Assembly (NCBI RefSeq): GCF_007990265.1
Contig: NZ_BJWH01000014.1
Span: 1-64,000 of the forward strand
Length of the DNA stretch: 64,000 bases
Reading direction: 5' to 3'
Origin: Cellulomonas terrae
GTDB lineage: Bacteria > Actinomycetota > Actinomycetes > Actinomycetales > Cellulomonadaceae
Of this stretch, positions 48,317 to 58,356 are shown piece after piece (the first letter of the stretch is position 1; every line of letters starts with the position of its first letter). The notes beneath the pieces were generated by a model. That model saw nothing but the letters and a program-made list of their open reading frames with translations, had not been told where the DNA came from and made no database searches. The translations under genes and the position numbers were made by a program.

Positions 48317-49162
48317 ATGGCGAACTACTCGCTCGCAGACATCAAGGCGCTGCGCGAGAAGACCGGTGCCGGAATGATGGACGTCAAGAAGGCGCTCGAG
48401 GAGGCTGAGGGCGACTCCGACAAGGCGCTCGAGCTCATCCGGGTCAAGGGCCTCAAGGGCGTCGGCAAGCGTGAGGGCCGTGCGGCCTCGGACGGCCTCG
48501 TGGTCGCTCACGTGGGCCCGACGGCCGACGGCGAGGGTCAGACGGGCGTGCTCGTCGAGATCAACTCGGAGACCGACTTCGTGGCGAAGAGCCCGAACTT
48601 CGTGGCCCTCGCGGACCGCGTGCTCGCGGCTGCGGTCGACAGCCCGGCCCGCGACGCGGACGCGCTGCTGGCCACGGACGTCGACGGTTCCAGCGTCCAG
48701 ACGATCGTCGACGAGACGGCCGCCACCCTGGGTGAGCGCGTCGTCGTGCGCCGCCTGGCCCGCGTGGCCGGCGAGCACGTCGAGGTCTACCTGCACAAGG
48801 TCAGCAAGGACCTCCCCCCGCAGGTCGGCGTGCTCGTCGCGACCGACGCGGCCGGCGCCGGCGTGGCGCGGGACATCGCGACGCACATCGCGGCGTTCTC
48901 GCCCACGTACCTCACGCGCGAGGAGGTCTCGGCCGACGTCGTCGCGAACGAGCGCCACATCGCCGAGGAGACGGCCCGCAACGAGGGCAAGCCCGAGGCT
49001 GCGCTGCCGAAGATCATCGAGGGCCGTCTGAACGGCTTCTTCAAGGAGAACGTGCTGCTCGAGCAGGCGTTCGCCAAGGACAACAAGAAGACGGTCGCGC
49101 AGGTCCTCGCCGAGGCCGGCGGCACGCTGACGGGCTTCGTCCGCTACCGCGTGGGAGCCTGA
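48317..49162 (+). CDS. tsf: Elongation factor Ts
   Basis: A 281-residue nucleotide exchange factor for EF-Tu. The N-terminal UBA-like domain has MANYSLADIKALREKTGAGM and MDVKKALEEAEGDSDKA. The core includes VLVEINSETDFVAKSPNFVA with the TDFV motif that inserts near the EF-Tu nucleotide site, and a C-terminal dimerisation-like part ends in ENVLLEQAFAKDNKKTVAQV. Full length. It follows rpsB by 109 bp. Confidence 0.97.
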   Translation: MANYSLADIKALREKTGAGMMDVKKALEEAEGDSDKALELIRVKGLKGVGKREGRAASDGLVVAHVGPTADGEGQTGVLVEINSETDFVAKSPNFVALADRVLAAAVDSPARDADALLATDVDGSSVQTIVDETAATLGERVVVRRLARVAGEHVEVYLHKVSKDLPPQVGVLVATDAAGAGVARDIATHIAAFSPTYLTREEVSADVVANERHIAEETARNEGKPEAALPKIIEGRLNGFFKENVLLEQAFAKDNKKTVAQVLAEAGGTLTGFVRYRVGA

Positions 49163-49173
49163 CCTCAGGTGAT

Positions 49174-49213
49174 CGACGGTGGCCCCGGCCCTGCGGGGTC
49201 GGGGCCACCGTCG
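49174..49213 (+). terminator. Strong hairpin between tsf and pyrH
   Basis: CGACGGTGGCCCCG and its perfect 14-bp complement surround a 12-nt loop. Terminator-like stem without a U tract; pyrH may be expressed by read-through or a promoter not seen. Confidence 0.7.
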
Positions 49214-49246
49214 CAACCAGCCCGATCCAACTTCCGTGGAGGCACC

Positions 49247-49990
49247 GTGACCCTGGACCCCGAGTCGACCCGCGGAGCGGTGCCGGACCGGCGCGTCCTG
49301 CTCAAGCTGTCCGGCGAGACGTTCGGTGGTGGCGACGTGGGCCTTGCAGCGGACGTCGTCCAGCGCGTCGCGGCCGAGATCGCCGTGGCGGTCCGGGCAG
49401 GTGTGCAGGTGGCGATCGTCGTCGGCGGCGGCAACTTCTTCCGTGGCGCCGAGCTCTCGCAGCGCGGTCTGGACCGGGCGCGTGCCGACTACATGGGCAT
49501 GCTCGGCACGGTCATGAACTGCCTGGCGCTCCAGGACTTCCTCGAGCAGGCCGGCGTGAGCACGCGCGTGCAGACGGCGATCGCGATGGGCCAGGTGGCC
49601 GAGCCGTACATCCCGCTGCGCGCCATCCGGCACCTCGAGAAGGGTCGCGTCGTCATCTTCGGCGCGGGCGCGGGCATGCCGTACTTCTCGACGGACACCG
49701 TGAGCGTGCAGCGTGCCCTCGAGACGCACTGCCACGAGGTGCTCATGGGCAAGAACGGCGTCGACGGCGTGTACTCCGCGGACCCGCGGACCAACCCCGA
49801 CGCAGTGAAGCTGGACCACCTGACGTACACCGACGCCCTCGTCAACGACCTCGGCGTGATGGACGGCTCGGCGCTCAGCCTGTGCCGTGACAACGACGTG
49901 CGGATGCGCGTCTTCGGCCTCGAGGAGGCCGGCAACGTCACGCGGGCGCTCCGGGGTGAGAAGATCGGCACGCTGATCACGGCCAGCTGA
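49247..49990 (+). CDS. pyrH: Uridylate kinase
   Basis: A 247-residue hexameric UMP kinase of the amino acid kinase fold, converting UMP to UDP. Motifs are [67 protein letters not shown] and [23 protein letters not shown] 49247 is chosen because GTGGAGG lies five bases upstream; the frame continues to 49169 but that part is the tsf-pyrH hairpin. Confidence 0.96.
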   Translation: MTLDPESTRGAVPDRRVLLKLSGETFGGGDVGLAADVVQRVAAEIAVAVRAGVQVAIVVGGGNFFRGAELSQRGLDRARADYMGMLGTVMNCLALQDFLEQAGVSTRVQTAIAMGQVAEPYIPLRAIRHLEKGRVVIFGAGAGMPYFSTDTVSVQRALETHCHEVLMGKNGVDGVYSADPRTNPDAVKLDHLTYTDALVNDLGVMDGSALSLCRDNDVRMRVFGLEEAGNVTRALRGEKIGTLITAS

Positions 49991-50046
49991 CAATGCCGAC
50001 GCTGTACGGACGCAGCACCACGAACTGACGACACGAAGGAGCTCCG

Positions 50047-50604
50047 GTGATCGACGAGACCCTCTTCGAGGCTGAAGAGAAGATGGACAAGGCCGTCGAG
50101 GTCGCCAAGGAGGACTTCTCGACGATCCGCACCGGTCGGGCGAACGCGGCGATGTTCTCCAAGGTGTTCGTCGACTACTACGGCAGCCCCACCCCGCTGC
50201 AGCAGCTGGCGTCGTTCAACGTCACCGAGGCGCGCACGATCCTCGTCTCGCCCTTCGACAAGTCGTCGACCGCCGCGATCGAGAAGGCGCTGCGCGACTC
50301 CGACCTGGGAGTCAACCCGACCAACGACGGCAACGTCATCCGGATCGTGCTGCCCGCGCTCACGCAGGAGCGTCGCAAGGACTTCGTCAAGCTCGCCAAG
50401 TCGAAGGCGGAGGACGCCCGGGTCTCGGTGCGCAACGTCCGGCGGCGGGCGAAGGAGGAGCTGGACCGCATCGTCAAGGACGGTGAGGCCGGTGAGGACG
50501 AGGTCGGTCGTGCGGAGAAGGAGCTCGAGTCCCTGACGAAGAAGCACGTGGACCTCATCGACCACCTGCTCGCGTCCAAGGAGAACGAGCTCCTCGAGGT
50601 CTGA
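50047..50604 (+). CDS. frr: Ribosome recycling factor
   Basis: A 185-residue tRNA-mimic that, with EF-G, splits post-termination ribosomes. It shows the three-helix-bundle pattern ([60 protein letters not shown]-like helix) and the [16 protein letters not shown] domain II entry. GTG start has GAAGGAG four bases upstream. It follows pyrH and overlaps cdsA (TGATG). Confidence 0.97.
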   Translation: MIDETLFEAEEKMDKAVEVAKEDFSTIRTGRANAAMFSKVFVDYYGSPTPLQQLASFNVTEARTILVSPFDKSSTAAIEKALRDSDLGVNPTNDGNVIRIVLPALTQERRKDFVKLAKSKAEDARVSVRNVRRRAKEELDRIVKDGEAGEDEVGRAEKELESLTKKHVDLIDHLLASKENELLEV

Positions 50605-51446
50605 TGAGCCAGACAGCCATCGCCGCCACCCGGACCCCCCGCCCCGGTCGTGACCTCCCGGTCGCGATCGTCGTCGGCGTCGCCATGCTCGTGGCGGTGG
50701 TCGCGTCGCTGTTCATCCGCAAGGAAGCCTTCGCGGTCGTCGCCGTCCTGGCCGTCAGCGCAGGGCTGTGGGAGCTGGCGCAGGCGTTCACGCGCCGCAA
50801 CATCCACCTGCCCCTGCTCCCGCTGCTGGTCGGCGCGATCGGCATCCTGGTGTCCGCGTACACGGCAGGCCCGGAGGCGCTGTTCGTCGCGTTCATGCTG
50901 ACGGTCGGCGGTGTCGTCGTGTGGCGCGTGCTCGACGGGAGCGGTCAGCCGGCCCTGCGGGACGCGACCGCGGGAGCGTTCGCGGCGGCGTACCTGCCGT
51001 TCCTCGGCGGGTTCGTGATGCTGATGCTCGCGGAGCCCGACGGTGCTGCGCGCGTGATGCTCTTCATCCTCCTGTGCGTCGCCAGCGACGTGGGCGGCTA
51101 CACGGTGGGCGTCCTGCTCGGCCGGCACCCGCTCGCCCCCTCGGTGAGCCCGAAGAAGACCTGGGAGGGTCTCGCGGGCTCGTTGATCCTCGCGTGCGTC
51201 GTCGGCGTCGTCGGTGTGCAGGTCGCGTTCGACGGGGAGCCGCTGGTCGGCGTGATCCTCGGCCTCGCCACGGTCGTGACCGCCACGCTCGGCGACCTCG
51301 CCGAGTCGATGCTCAAGCGCGACCTCGAGCTCAAGGACATGGGCCGGCTCGTGCCGGGCCACGGCGGCCTGCTGGACCGTCTCGACTCGCTCGTCCTGAC
51401 CGCCCCCGCCGTGTACGTCGTGCTCACGGTCTTCCAGCCCGCGTGA
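50604..51446 (+). CDS. cdsA: Phosphatidate cytidylyltransferase
   Basis: A 280-residue membrane enzyme making CDP-diacylglycerol from phosphatidic acid and CTP. About eight transmembrane segments fill residues 20-205 and the C-terminus. The diagnostic signature is SMLKRDLELKD followed by PGHGGLLDRLDS near 228-256; ASDVGGYTVGVLLGRHPL and SPKKTWEG are further family motifs. It overlaps frr by one base and precedes rlmN. Confidence 0.96.
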   Translation: MSQTAIAATRTPRPGRDLPVAIVVGVAMLVAVVASLFIRKEAFAVVAVLAVSAGLWELAQAFTRRNIHLPLLPLLVGAIGILVSAYTAGPEALFVAFMLTVGGVVVWRVLDGSGQPALRDATAGAFAAAYLPFLGGFVMLMLAEPDGAARVMLFILLCVASDVGGYTVGVLLGRHPLAPSVSPKKTWEGLAGSLILACVVGVVGVQVAFDGEPLVGVILGLATVVTATLGDLAESMLKRDLELKDMGRLVPGHGGLLDRLDSLVLTAPAVYVVLTVFQPA

Positions 51447-51477
51447 CCCGCCCTAGTCCGAGAGGGGGTACCCGGCC

Positions 51478-52605
51478 ATGACCGGTACACCCGTACGCCT
51501 CGACCTGTCCTCGCCCAGCCGGGGACCTCGTGGCAAGCCGCCCAAGCACTTCGTCGACCTCACGCCCGAGCAGCGGGTCGAGGCGGTCACCGAGCTCGGC
51601 GAGAAGCCGTTCCGCGCCAAGCAGCTGGCGACGCACTACTTCACGCACCTGACCAACGACCCGGCCCTGATGACCGACCTGCCGAAGGCGACGCGCGACA
51701 AGCTCGTCGAGGGCCTGTTCCCGCAGCTGCTCACGGCGCACCGGACGCAGACGGCCGACAAGGGCACCACGGTCAAGACGCTGTGGCACCTGTTCGACGG
51801 GGCCAAGGTCGAGTCGGTCCTCATGCGGTATGCCAACCGCACGACGCTGTGCGTGTCGAGCCAGGCGGGGTGCGGGCTCGCGTGCTCGTTCTGCGCGACG
51901 GGCCAGCTCGGCCTGACGCGGAACCTGTCCACGGCGGAGATCGTCGAGCAGGTCCGTGCGGCGGCGCGCTCGCTGGCCGACGGCGAGGTGCCGGGCGGCC
52001 CGACGCGCCTGAGCAACGTGGTGTTCATGGGCATGGGCGAGCCGCTCGCCAACTACAAGTCCGTGATGGAGACGGTCCGCCGCCTGGTGGCTCCGGCGCC
52101 CGACGGTCTGGGCATGTCGGCGCGGAACGTCACGGTCTCGACCGTCGGGATGGTGCCGGCGATGGACCGCCTCGCCAAGGAGGGCATCCCGGTGACCCTC
52201 GCGCTGTCGCTGCACGCGCCGGACGACGAGCTGCGCAGCGAGCTGGTCCCGGTGAACACGCGGTGGAGCGTGGACGAGGCGCTCGACTCCGCGCACCGCT
52301 ACTTCGAGGTCACCGGCCGGCGCGTCTCCATCGAGTACGCGCTGATCCGGGACATCAACGACCACGCCTGGCGGGCGGACCTCCTGGGAGAGAAGCTCAA
52401 CGCCCGCGGCCGCGGCTGGGTGCACTGCAACCCGATCCCGCTGAACCCGACGCCGGGCTCGAAGTGGACCGCGAGCGATCCCCGGGTCGAGCAGGAGTTC
52501 GTGGCACGCTTGCGTGCGCACGGGATCCCGACGACGATCCGGGACACCCGGGGCAGCGAGATCGACGGCGCCTGCGGACAGCTGGCAGCGGAGGAGGACG
52601 AGTGA
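51478..52605 (+). CDS. rlmN: 23S rRNA/tRNA A2503/A37 methyltransferase RlmN
   Basis: A 375-residue radical SAM enzyme making m2A2503 in 23S rRNA and m2A37 in some tRNAs. The [4Fe-4S] cysteines are in [37 protein letters not shown] and [20 protein letters not shown] (as [12 protein letters not shown]) are family segments. The C-terminal [13 protein letters not shown] holds the second catalytic cysteine. ATG 51478 with AGAGGGGG upstream. Its stop overlaps the next gene. Confidence 0.96.
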   Translation: MTGTPVRLDLSSPSRGPRGKPPKHFVDLTPEQRVEAVTELGEKPFRAKQLATHYFTHLTNDPALMTDLPKATRDKLVEGLFPQLLTAHRTQTADKGTTVKTLWHLFDGAKVESVLMRYANRTTLCVSSQAGCGLACSFCATGQLGLTRNLSTAEIVEQVRAAARSLADGEVPGGPTRLSNVVFMGMGEPLANYKSVMETVRRLVAPAPDGLGMSARNVTVSTVGMVPAMDRLAKEGIPVTLALSLHAPDDELRSELVPVNTRWSVDEALDSAHRYFEVTGRRVSIEYALIRDINDHAWRADLLGEKLNARGRGWVHCNPIPLNPTPGSKWTASDPRVEQEFVARLRAHGIPTTIRDTRGSEIDGACGQLAAEEDE

Positions 52606-53156
52606 GCGACGGGATGTTCCGGACCGTCTCGGGCTTCAAGCAGGGGTACGACCCGGACGAGGTCGACGACTTCTTCGCCCACGCACGGGCCGTGTACGAG
52701 CAGGGGCCGGCCTCCGGGCTGGCCAGCAAGGACGTCCGTGGCGTCGCGTTCGACATGGTGCGCGGCGGGTACGTGACCGCGGCGGTCGACGCGGCGCTCG
52801 ACCGCCTGGAGGCCGCGTTCGTGGCCCGCGCCCGCTCGGAGTACATCGCGACGCGCGGCCAGCAGGGCTGGATGGACCACCTGAGCGAGCAGGCCCGTAC
52901 GCTGTACGGCCGTCTGGGCCGTCCCGACGGTGACCGGTTCGCCCCGCCGGACGGCCGCCAGCAGGGGTACGAGCCGGCCGATGTCGACGCGCTCTGCCAG
53001 CGCCTCGTCGCCTACTTCGACAAGGGCACGCCGCTGTCGGCCGCGGAGGTCCGGTCCGCGACGTTCCGCCGCCGCAAGGGCCACAACGCGTACGCGGAGG
53101 GCCCCGTCGACGCGTTCCTGTCCCGCGCGGTCGAGGTGCTCCTCGGGGTCGAGTAG
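52602..53156 (+). CDS. DivIVA-domain protein
   Basis: A 184-residue protein with two copies of the short DivIVA N-terminal motif: [20 protein letters not shown] (residues 4-23) and [19 protein letters not shown] (about 121-140). Each is followed by a predicted coiled-coil region ([20 protein letters not shown]). DivIVA proteins bind curved membranes at poles or septa; this short one may be an adaptor. Two copies of a segment [12 protein letters not shown] / [12 protein letters not shown] resemble a repeat unit. GTG overlaps the rlmN stop. Confidence 0.75.
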   Translation: MSDGMFRTVSGFKQGYDPDEVDDFFAHARAVYEQGPASGLASKDVRGVAFDMVRGGYVTAAVDAALDRLEAAFVARARSEYIATRGQQGWMDHLSEQARTLYGRLGRPDGDRFAPPDGRQQGYEPADVDALCQRLVAYFDKGTPLSAAEVRSATFRRRKGHNAYAEGPVDAFLSRAVEVLLGVE

Positions 53157-53167
53157 CTCCCGACGTG

Positions 53168-53207
53168 ACGACGGCCGCGCCCCCCTGCGAGGGAGCGCGG
53201 CCGTCGT
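53168..53207. terminator. Bidirectional terminator between convergent genes
   Basis: ACGACGGCCGCGC and its perfect 13-bp complement enclose a C-rich/G-rich loop. It lies 12 bp after the DivIVA-protein stop and before the end of the minus-strand ABC permease, so it can serve both. Confidence 0.75.
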
Positions 53208-53255
53208 GTCCTCGCGCTGATCCTGCGCTCCGGACCAGCGCCGGGTCGTGAGGTG

Positions 53256-54071
53256 TCAGCCGTCCTCGCGCTTGAAGGTGCAGGTGCCGAACCAGAGGCC
53301 GACGGCGGCGAGCACGATCGTCAGCGCGGAGCCCCACAGCGCGACGGAGCTGCCGATGTCGCCGTCGAACTGGGCGCGGATGCCCGAGACCACGTGCTTG
53401 ATCGGGTTGAGGTTCGAGAGCGTGTTGAGCCACGCGGGTGCCGATGCGGCCGTGATCGGCAGCAGGATCCCGGACAGCAGGAGCAGCGGCAGGGCGACCC
53501 CGTTCATCAGGGGAGCCAGGGCATCCTCGCTCTTGAGGGTGAGCGCCACGGCGTAGGACGCGGAGGCGAACGCGGCGGCGAGCAGCGCGGCGGTGACGAT
53601 GCCGAGCACGATGCCCCAGAAGGGCGCCTCGAGCCCGAACAGGAACGCCACGGACACCAGGACGACGCCCTGGACGGCGACGACGATCACGTCGCGCAGC
53701 ACGCGCCCGACGACGAGCGCGGAGCGGGGTGCGGGGCTGACGCGCTCCGCCTCGATGACCCCGTCGCGCCACTCGCCGATGAGCCCGAAGCCGACGAACA
53801 GGGCTCCGAACATGCCGAGCTGCACGAGCAGGCCCGGGACGAAGAGCTGGTACGCGTTGCTAGCGCCCAGCGCCGGGGCCAGCGGCTCGAGGAGCGGACC
53901 AAACAGGGACAGGTAGAGCACCGGCTGGAGCAGTCCCATGACGGCCCACACGGGGTTGCGCAGCGAGATCCGCATGGCCCGCCGGAAGACCGTGAGCGTG
54001 TCCCGGACGAAGGTGCTCCGGCTGCGCTGCTCGTCGGTGACGGCGGGGGAGGTGGCGGTGGCGGCGGTCAT
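53256..54071 (-). CDS. ABC-2 type exporter permease
   Basis: A 271-residue membrane subunit of a drug/lipid ABC exporter. A cytosolic N-terminus with an amphipathic start (STFVRDTLTVFRRAMRISLR) precedes about six membrane segments: VWAVMGLLQPVLYLSLFGPL, FVPGLLVQLGMFGALFVGFG, VIVVAVQGVVLVSVAFLFGL, GIVTAALLAAAFASASYAVA, MNGVALPLLLLSGILLPITA and a C-terminal one. LNTLSNLNPIKHVVSGIRAQ is the conserved ABC-2 segment before the last helix. Its ATG overlaps the stop of the ATPase gene. DrrB-like; substrate unknown. Confidence 0.9.
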   Translation of the reverse strand: MTAATATSPAVTDEQRSRSTFVRDTLTVFRRAMRISLRNPVWAVMGLLQPVLYLSLFGPLLEPLAPALGASNAYQLFVPGLLVQLGMFGALFVGFGLIGEWRDGVIEAERVSPAPRSALVVGRVLRDVIVVAVQGVVLVSVAFLFGLEAPFWGIVLGIVTAALLAAAFASASYAVALTLKSEDALAPLMNGVALPLLLLSGILLPITAASAPAWLNTLSNLNPIKHVVSGIRAQFDGDIGSSVALWGSALTIVLAAVGLWFGTCTFKREDG

Positions 54072-55054
54072 GCTGCTGCTCCTTCGGTGGGCTGCGCCGG
54101 GCTCTCTCCGTCGCGCAGGGACCGGCCGGTCAGGGTGAGGAAGACGTCGTCGAGCGTGGGGCGGCGCAGCTCGACGCCGTCCAGCTCGAGGCCTTCCGCG
54201 TCGAGCGTCCGGAGCAGACCGGTGAGCAGGGTGCGGCCCTGGGGGACGCGGACCTCGACCAGCGTGCCGTCGACCGTCGGGGTGTCGGCGCCGGGCAGCT
54301 GCGCGGCGACGGCGGCGATGCGGGCGACGTCGCCAAGCTGCGCGACGCTGAGCAGGACGGCGTCGCCGCTCACGCGCTGCTTGAGCTCCTCCGGGGAGCC
54401 CTGCGCGACGATCGCGCCGTGGTCGATGACGAGGATGCGGTCGCACAGGGCGTCGGCCTCGTCGAGGTAGTGCGTCGTGAGGAACACGGTGCTGCCGTGC
54501 TCGTCGCGCAGGCCACGCACGTGGGTCCAGAGGTTCGCGCGCGCCTGCGGGTCGAGGCCGGTGGTCGGCTCGTCGAGGAACACCAGCCGCGGCGTGTGGA
54601 TCAGGCCTGTCACGATGTCGAGCCGGCGTCGCTGGCCGCCGGACAGCGAGGAGCACGTTCGGTCCCAGAGGCCGTCGAGCTCGAGCCGGGCGAACAGGTC
54701 GCGGCCGCGGGCGGTGGCGGCGGCGCGGTCGACGCCGTAGAGCAGCGCGTGGTCGACGACCTCCTCGCCGGCGCGCGCCTCTCCGGACGTGGAGCCGGAC
54801 TGGGCGACGTAGCCGATGCGGCGGCGGACGGTGCCGGGGTCGCGCCGCAGGTCGGCGCCGGCGACGGTCGCCTCGCCGCGGGTGGGGCGCAGGAGGGTGG
54901 TGAGCATCCGGAGGGTGGTCGTCTTGCCGGCGCCGTTGGGGCCGAGGAAGCCGACGATCTCGCCGGCCTCGACGTCGAGGTCCACGCCGCGCACGGCGTC
55001 GACGTCCCCTCGTCGGGTCTGGTAGGTGCGGGCCAGGCCGCGGGCATGGATCAT
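54068..55054 (-). CDS. ABC exporter ATPase, DrrA-like
   Basis: A 328-residue ABC ATPase. Walker A is [17 protein letters not shown] (near residue 38), signature is CSSLSGGQRRRLDIVTG, Walker B is RLVFLDEPTTGLDPQ, and the switch is TTHYLDEADALCDRILVIDH. The C-terminal 80 residues (LEGVELRRPTLDDVFLTLTG type) are the DrrA extension used for assembly with the permease. The family exports antibiotics or lipids. GAAGGAG lies before the ATG. It is cotranscribed with the permease and probably controlled by the adjacent PadR repressor. Confidence 0.94.
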   Translation of the reverse strand: MIHARGLARTYQTRRGDVDAVRGVDLDVEAGEIVGFLGPNGAGKTTTLRMLTTLLRPTRGEATVAGADLRRDPGTVRRRIGYVAQSGSTSGEARAGEEVVDHALLYGVDRAAATARGRDLFARLELDGLWDRTCSSLSGGQRRRLDIVTGLIHTPRLVFLDEPTTGLDPQARANLWTHVRGLRDEHGSTVFLTTHYLDEADALCDRILVIDHGAIVAQGSPEELKQRVSGDAVLLSVAQLGDVARIAAVAAQLPGADTPTVDGTLVEVRVPQGRTLLTGLLRTLDAEGLELDGVELRRPTLDDVFLTLTGRSLRDGESPAQPTEGAAA

Positions 55055-55095
55055 GCGGGGTTCTCCTTCGAGTGGAGACCCCAGTATTCAAGATG

Positions 55096-55124
55096 GACTA
55101 TTACTCGTCATCCTTGACTATTAC
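55096..55124 (-). promoter_or_regulatory. Repeated PadR operator candidate before the ABC operon
   Basis: GACTATTAC occurs at 55096-55104 and 55116-55124, spaced 20 bp, flanked by TCAAGAT and ATCCTTGA arms. This AT-rich patch lies between padR and the ABC genes; the second copy overlaps the padR stop codon. Two helical turns of spacing suit a dimeric repressor. Confidence 0.5.
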
Positions 55125-55798
55125 GTGTTCTCCTCGGCCATCGCGAGGACGACGCCCGGCCCTACGCCGGCGGCGCGCGCGATCTCGATCTGCTCAGGGG
55201 TCGGGGTCCACAGCGGCGGCTCGTCCTGGAACGCGTAGGCACCGCCTGCCAGCCGGTCGAGGTACTCCCCGGACCACGCCAGCTCGCCCCGGGTCCGGGC
55301 CATGATCAACCGGGGGACCTCGGTCGCGGTGTCCGGTGTGTCCTTCGCCTCGAGGATCTGGTCGATCTGCGTCGCGAGCACGGTGAGGTACTCCTCGAGC
55401 AGCTCGACGCGCGTCCGGACCGCCTGGACGACCTCGTCGCGGGGGAGGGCGAACGCCATGTTCACGGCCGTGAGGAACAGGGTCGGGTCGTCGGTCGTGA
55501 CCAGGCCAGCGCGCACCAGCGCGAGGAACTCGGACTCGCCGGCGTCGGTCAGCCGGTACGTCGTCCGCGGCGGTCGCGGACCCGCAGCGGCGACGCCCAC
55601 CTCCTCCAGCAGCCCCGAGCGCGTCAAGGACTTCAGCGCGTTGTAGATCGACCCCGGGTGCACGTGCGCCCACTGGTCGACCTCCCAGCTCACGAGCTCC
55701 CTGCGCAGGAAGTACCCGTGCACGGGTTGGAAGATGCGCACGCAGCCGAGCACGAGCAGGCGCGTCGAGGACCCCTGGGGCGTCGCAGGAGCGGACAT
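55121..55798 (-). CDS. PadR family transcriptional regulator
   Basis: A 225-residue repressor. The PadR winged helix is in residues about 14-100: [49 protein letters not shown]...[11 protein letters not shown] long C-terminal helical domain ([40 protein letters not shown]) mediates dimerisation (Vir-type). PadR proteins often repress adjacent transporters in response to drugs or phenolics. The gene is upstream of the ABC operon in the same direction and 40 bp divergent from dxr. Confidence 0.9.
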   Translation of the reverse strand: MSAPATPQGSSTRLLVLGCVRIFQPVHGYFLRRELVSWEVDQWAHVHPGSIYNALKSLTRSGLLEEVGVAAAGPRPPRTTYRLTDAGESEFLALVRAGLVTTDDPTLFLTAVNMAFALPRDEVVQAVRTRVELLEEYLTVLATQIDQILEAKDTPDTATEVPRLIMARTRGELAWSGEYLDRLAGGAYAFQDEPPLWTPTPEQIEIARAAGVGPGVVLAMAEENT

Positions 55799-55838
55799 GC
55801 GGCGATCCTGCCACGGGCGATGCACGAAGATGGGCAGC

Positions 55839-56996
55839 GTGACACAGCGCAGCGTCGTCCTCCTCGGGTCCACCGGCTCCATCGGCACGCAGGCCGTCGA
55901 CGTCATCACCCGCAACCCCGACCGGTTCGCCGTGACGGGCCTGTCCGCAGGCGGCGGGGACGTCGACCTGCTCGCGCGGCAGGCCCGCGAGCTCGGGGTC
56001 TCGACCGTCGCGGTGGCCGACCCCCGCGCCGAGCAGCCCCTGCGCGACGCGCTCCCGGGCGTCGAGGTGCTGGCCGGCCCCGACGCGTCCACGGACCTGG
56101 CCGGGCGCGGCGCCGACGTCGTGCTCAACGGAGTCACGGGCTCGGTCGGTCTGGGGCCGACGCTCGCCGCGCTGCAGGCAGGTTCCACGCTCGCGCTGGC
56201 CAACAAGGAGTCGCTCGTCGTCGGCGGCCGGCTGGTGCACGCCGCGCGGCAGCGCCCGGACCAGATCGTGCCGGTCGACTCCGAGCACTCGGCCATCGCG
56301 CAGGCGCTGCGGGGCGGAACCCACGCCGAGGTCCGACGGCTGATCCTCACGGCGTCGGGCGGGCCGTTCCGCGGCTGGTCCCACGACGACGTCAAGGCGG
56401 TCAGCCCGCAGCAGGCGCTCGCGCACCCGACGTGGTCGATGGGTCCCGTGGTGACGATCAACTCCGCGACCCTGATGAACAAGGGCCTGGAGCTCATCGA
56501 GGCGCACCTGCTGTTCGACGTGCCGGTCGCGGACATCACCGTGGTGGTGCACCCCCAGTCGGTCGTGCACTCGATGGTCGAGTTCGTCGACGGCTCCACG
56601 CTGGCGCAGGCGTCGCCGCCCGACATGCGTCTCCCGATCGCCCTCGGTCTCTCCTGGCCGGACCGGGTCCCGCAGGTCGCGCCCCCGTGCGACTGGACGC
56701 AGGCCACGGCCTGGACGTTCGAGCCTCTGGACGAGGAGGTGTTCGCCGCGGTGCGGCTGGCCCGGGCGGCCGTCGCGACGTCCGCGACGCACCCTGCGGT
56801 CTACAACGCGGCGAACGAGGAGTGCGTCGAGGCGTTCCTGGCGGGGCGGATCGGGTTCCTCGACATCGTCACCACCGTCGAGCGGGTGCTCGGGGAGCAC
56901 GACGGCACCCCGCCGGCCGACCTGACGCTCGACGCCGTCCTGGCTGCAGAGCGGTGGGCCCGCGCGCGCGCCCAGGAGATCCTGGCGCGCGCCTGA
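55839..56996 (+). CDS. dxr: 1-deoxy-D-xylulose 5-phosphate reductoisomerase
   Basis: A 385-residue second enzyme of the MEP isoprenoid pathway (DXP to MEP, NADPH). The N-terminal Rossmann motif is [20 protein letters not shown]. The catalytic part has [49 protein letters not shown] and [16 protein letters not shown]. The C-terminal helical domain has [22 protein letters not shown] 55839 is preferred ([13 protein letters not shown]), with GAAGAT 7 nt upstream as a leaderless -10; ATG 55830 is an alternative. The usual next genes rseP and ispG are not adjacent. Confidence 0.95.
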   Translation: MTQRSVVLLGSTGSIGTQAVDVITRNPDRFAVTGLSAGGGDVDLLARQARELGVSTVAVADPRAEQPLRDALPGVEVLAGPDASTDLAGRGADVVLNGVTGSVGLGPTLAALQAGSTLALANKESLVVGGRLVHAARQRPDQIVPVDSEHSAIAQALRGGTHAEVRRLILTASGGPFRGWSHDDVKAVSPQQALAHPTWSMGPVVTINSATLMNKGLELIEAHLLFDVPVADITVVVHPQSVVHSMVEFVDGSTLAQASPPDMRLPIALGLSWPDRVPQVAPPCDWTQATAWTFEPLDEEVFAAVRLARAAVATSATHPAVYNAANEECVEAFLAGRIGFLDIVTTVERVLGEHDGTPPADLTLDAVLAAERWARARAQEILARA

Positions 56997-57000
56997 CCGC

Positions 57001-58356
57001 TCAGTGCCCGAGGACCTGGCTCAGCAGGCCGCCCATGCGGCTGGGGTGACCTGTCCGGGCCTCCGTGCGGTCGGCCCACGCGGTCGCGCGTCGGGTCGCC
57101 GTGATGCCCGCCCACCGGATCGGCTCCGGCTCCCAGGCGGGGGAGCGGTGGTCGACCCACGGCAGCCGGACCAGGGGGCTGTCGGCCCCGGTGAGCAGGT
57201 CCGCGAGCGTCCTGCCCGCGAGGTTGGTCAGCGCGACACCGTCGCCGACGTAGCCGCCCGCCCACGCGATACCGGTCTCCAGGTCGAGCCCGACGGACGG
57301 GTGCCAGTCGCGCGGCACCCCGAGCGGACCGCCCCAGTGGTGGGTGATCTCGGCCCGGTCGAGCACGGGGAACAGGTCGACCAGCTCGTGCTCCAGGTGC
57401 GCGGCGACCGCGTCGACGCGGTCGTACGCGGGCCGGATGGCGGAGCGCACGTGGTAGGGCGCGCCCCGGCCGCCGAACGCGAGGCGGTCGTCGGTGGTGC
57501 GCTGGCCGTAGACGACGAGGTGCCGCGCGTCCGTGAAGGTCTGCCCTCGCGCCAGGCCGATCTGCGCCCAGACCTCGGGCGGCAGCGGCTCGGTGGCGAT
57601 CATGTGGGAGTACACGGGCGCGACGTCGCGGTGCGACCCGGGCAGGTGTGCGCTCCAGGCCTCGGTCGCGCGGACCACCCAGCGGGCGCGGACGGTGCCG
57701 TGGTCCGTCACGACCGCACGCGGCGAGAGTCGCAGCGCGCGCGTCCCCTCGACCAGCCGGGCACCGCGCGCCAGGACGACGTCCAGCAGCCCGCGGACCA
57801 GCCGGGCGGGGTGCACCCGCGCGCAGTCCGGGGTGAACGAGCCGCCGACGGCACCGGACGCGCGGACGTGCTCGGCGACCCCGTCGGCGTCGAGCAGGTG
57901 CGACTCGTCGCCCCACCGCGCGTCGGCGGCGACGGCGTCGGCGACGCGTTCGAGCTGCGGTCGGTTGCGGGCGACCGTCACGGTGCCACCGAAGGTGAAC
58001 CCGCAGTCGATCAGCTCCGCGGCGGCCACCCCACCGACCTCGACGACCGTGTCCCGCATCGCTGCGCGCATCGCCGCGGCGGCGTCGGGACCGTGCCGGC
58101 GGGCCAGCTCGTCGGCGGACACCGGCAGGAGCGCGGAGCACCAGCCGCCGTTGCGTCCGCTCGCACCGAAGCCGGCGACCTGCGCCTCGACGAGGAGCAC
58201 GTCGAGCGACGGGTCCGCCTCCAGCAGGTAGTACGCGGTCCAGAGGCCGGTCAGACCGGCTCCGACGATGACGACGTCCGCCTGGTCGTCCCCGTCGAGC
58301 GGGTCGTGCGGGGCACGCTCCTCGACCTGCTCGGACCAGAGCGACCGACCCGTCAC
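57001..58356 (-). CDS. FAD-dependent amine/amino-acid oxidoreductase (DAO family)
   Basis: A 451-residue flavoprotein. The dinucleotide fold is VVIVGAGLTGLWTAYYLLEA (near residue 28), then VEAQVAGFGASGRNGGWCSA, a segment typical of the gamma-glutamylputrescine oxidase (PuuB)/GlpD-like DAO group. VYGQRTTDDRLAFGGRG, HHWGGPLGVPRDWHPSVG and GYVGDGVALTNLAGRTLADL complete the FAD site. Context with an aminotransferase, aldehyde dehydrogenase and PotDA suggests oxidation of a polyamine derivative. GTG overlaps the stop of the aminotransferase gene. It converges on dxr with 4 bp between. Confidence 0.87.
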   Translation of the reverse strand: MTGRSLWSEQVEERAPHDPLDGDDQADVVIVGAGLTGLWTAYYLLEADPSLDVLLVEAQVAGFGASGRNGGWCSALLPVSADELARRHGPDAAAAMRAAMRDTVVEVGGVAAAELIDCGFTFGGTVTVARNRPQLERVADAVAADARWGDESHLLDADGVAEHVRASGAVGGSFTPDCARVHPARLVRGLLDVVLARGARLVEGTRALRLSPRAVVTDHGTVRARWVVRATEAWSAHLPGSHRDVAPVYSHMIATEPLPPEVWAQIGLARGQTFTDARHLVVYGQRTTDDRLAFGGRGAPYHVRSAIRPAYDRVDAVAAHLEHELVDLFPVLDRAEITHHWGGPLGVPRDWHPSVGLDLETGIAWAGGYVGDGVALTNLAGRTLADLLTGADSPLVRLPWVDHRSPAWEPEPIRWAGITATRRATAWADRTEARTGHPSRMGGLLSQVLGH

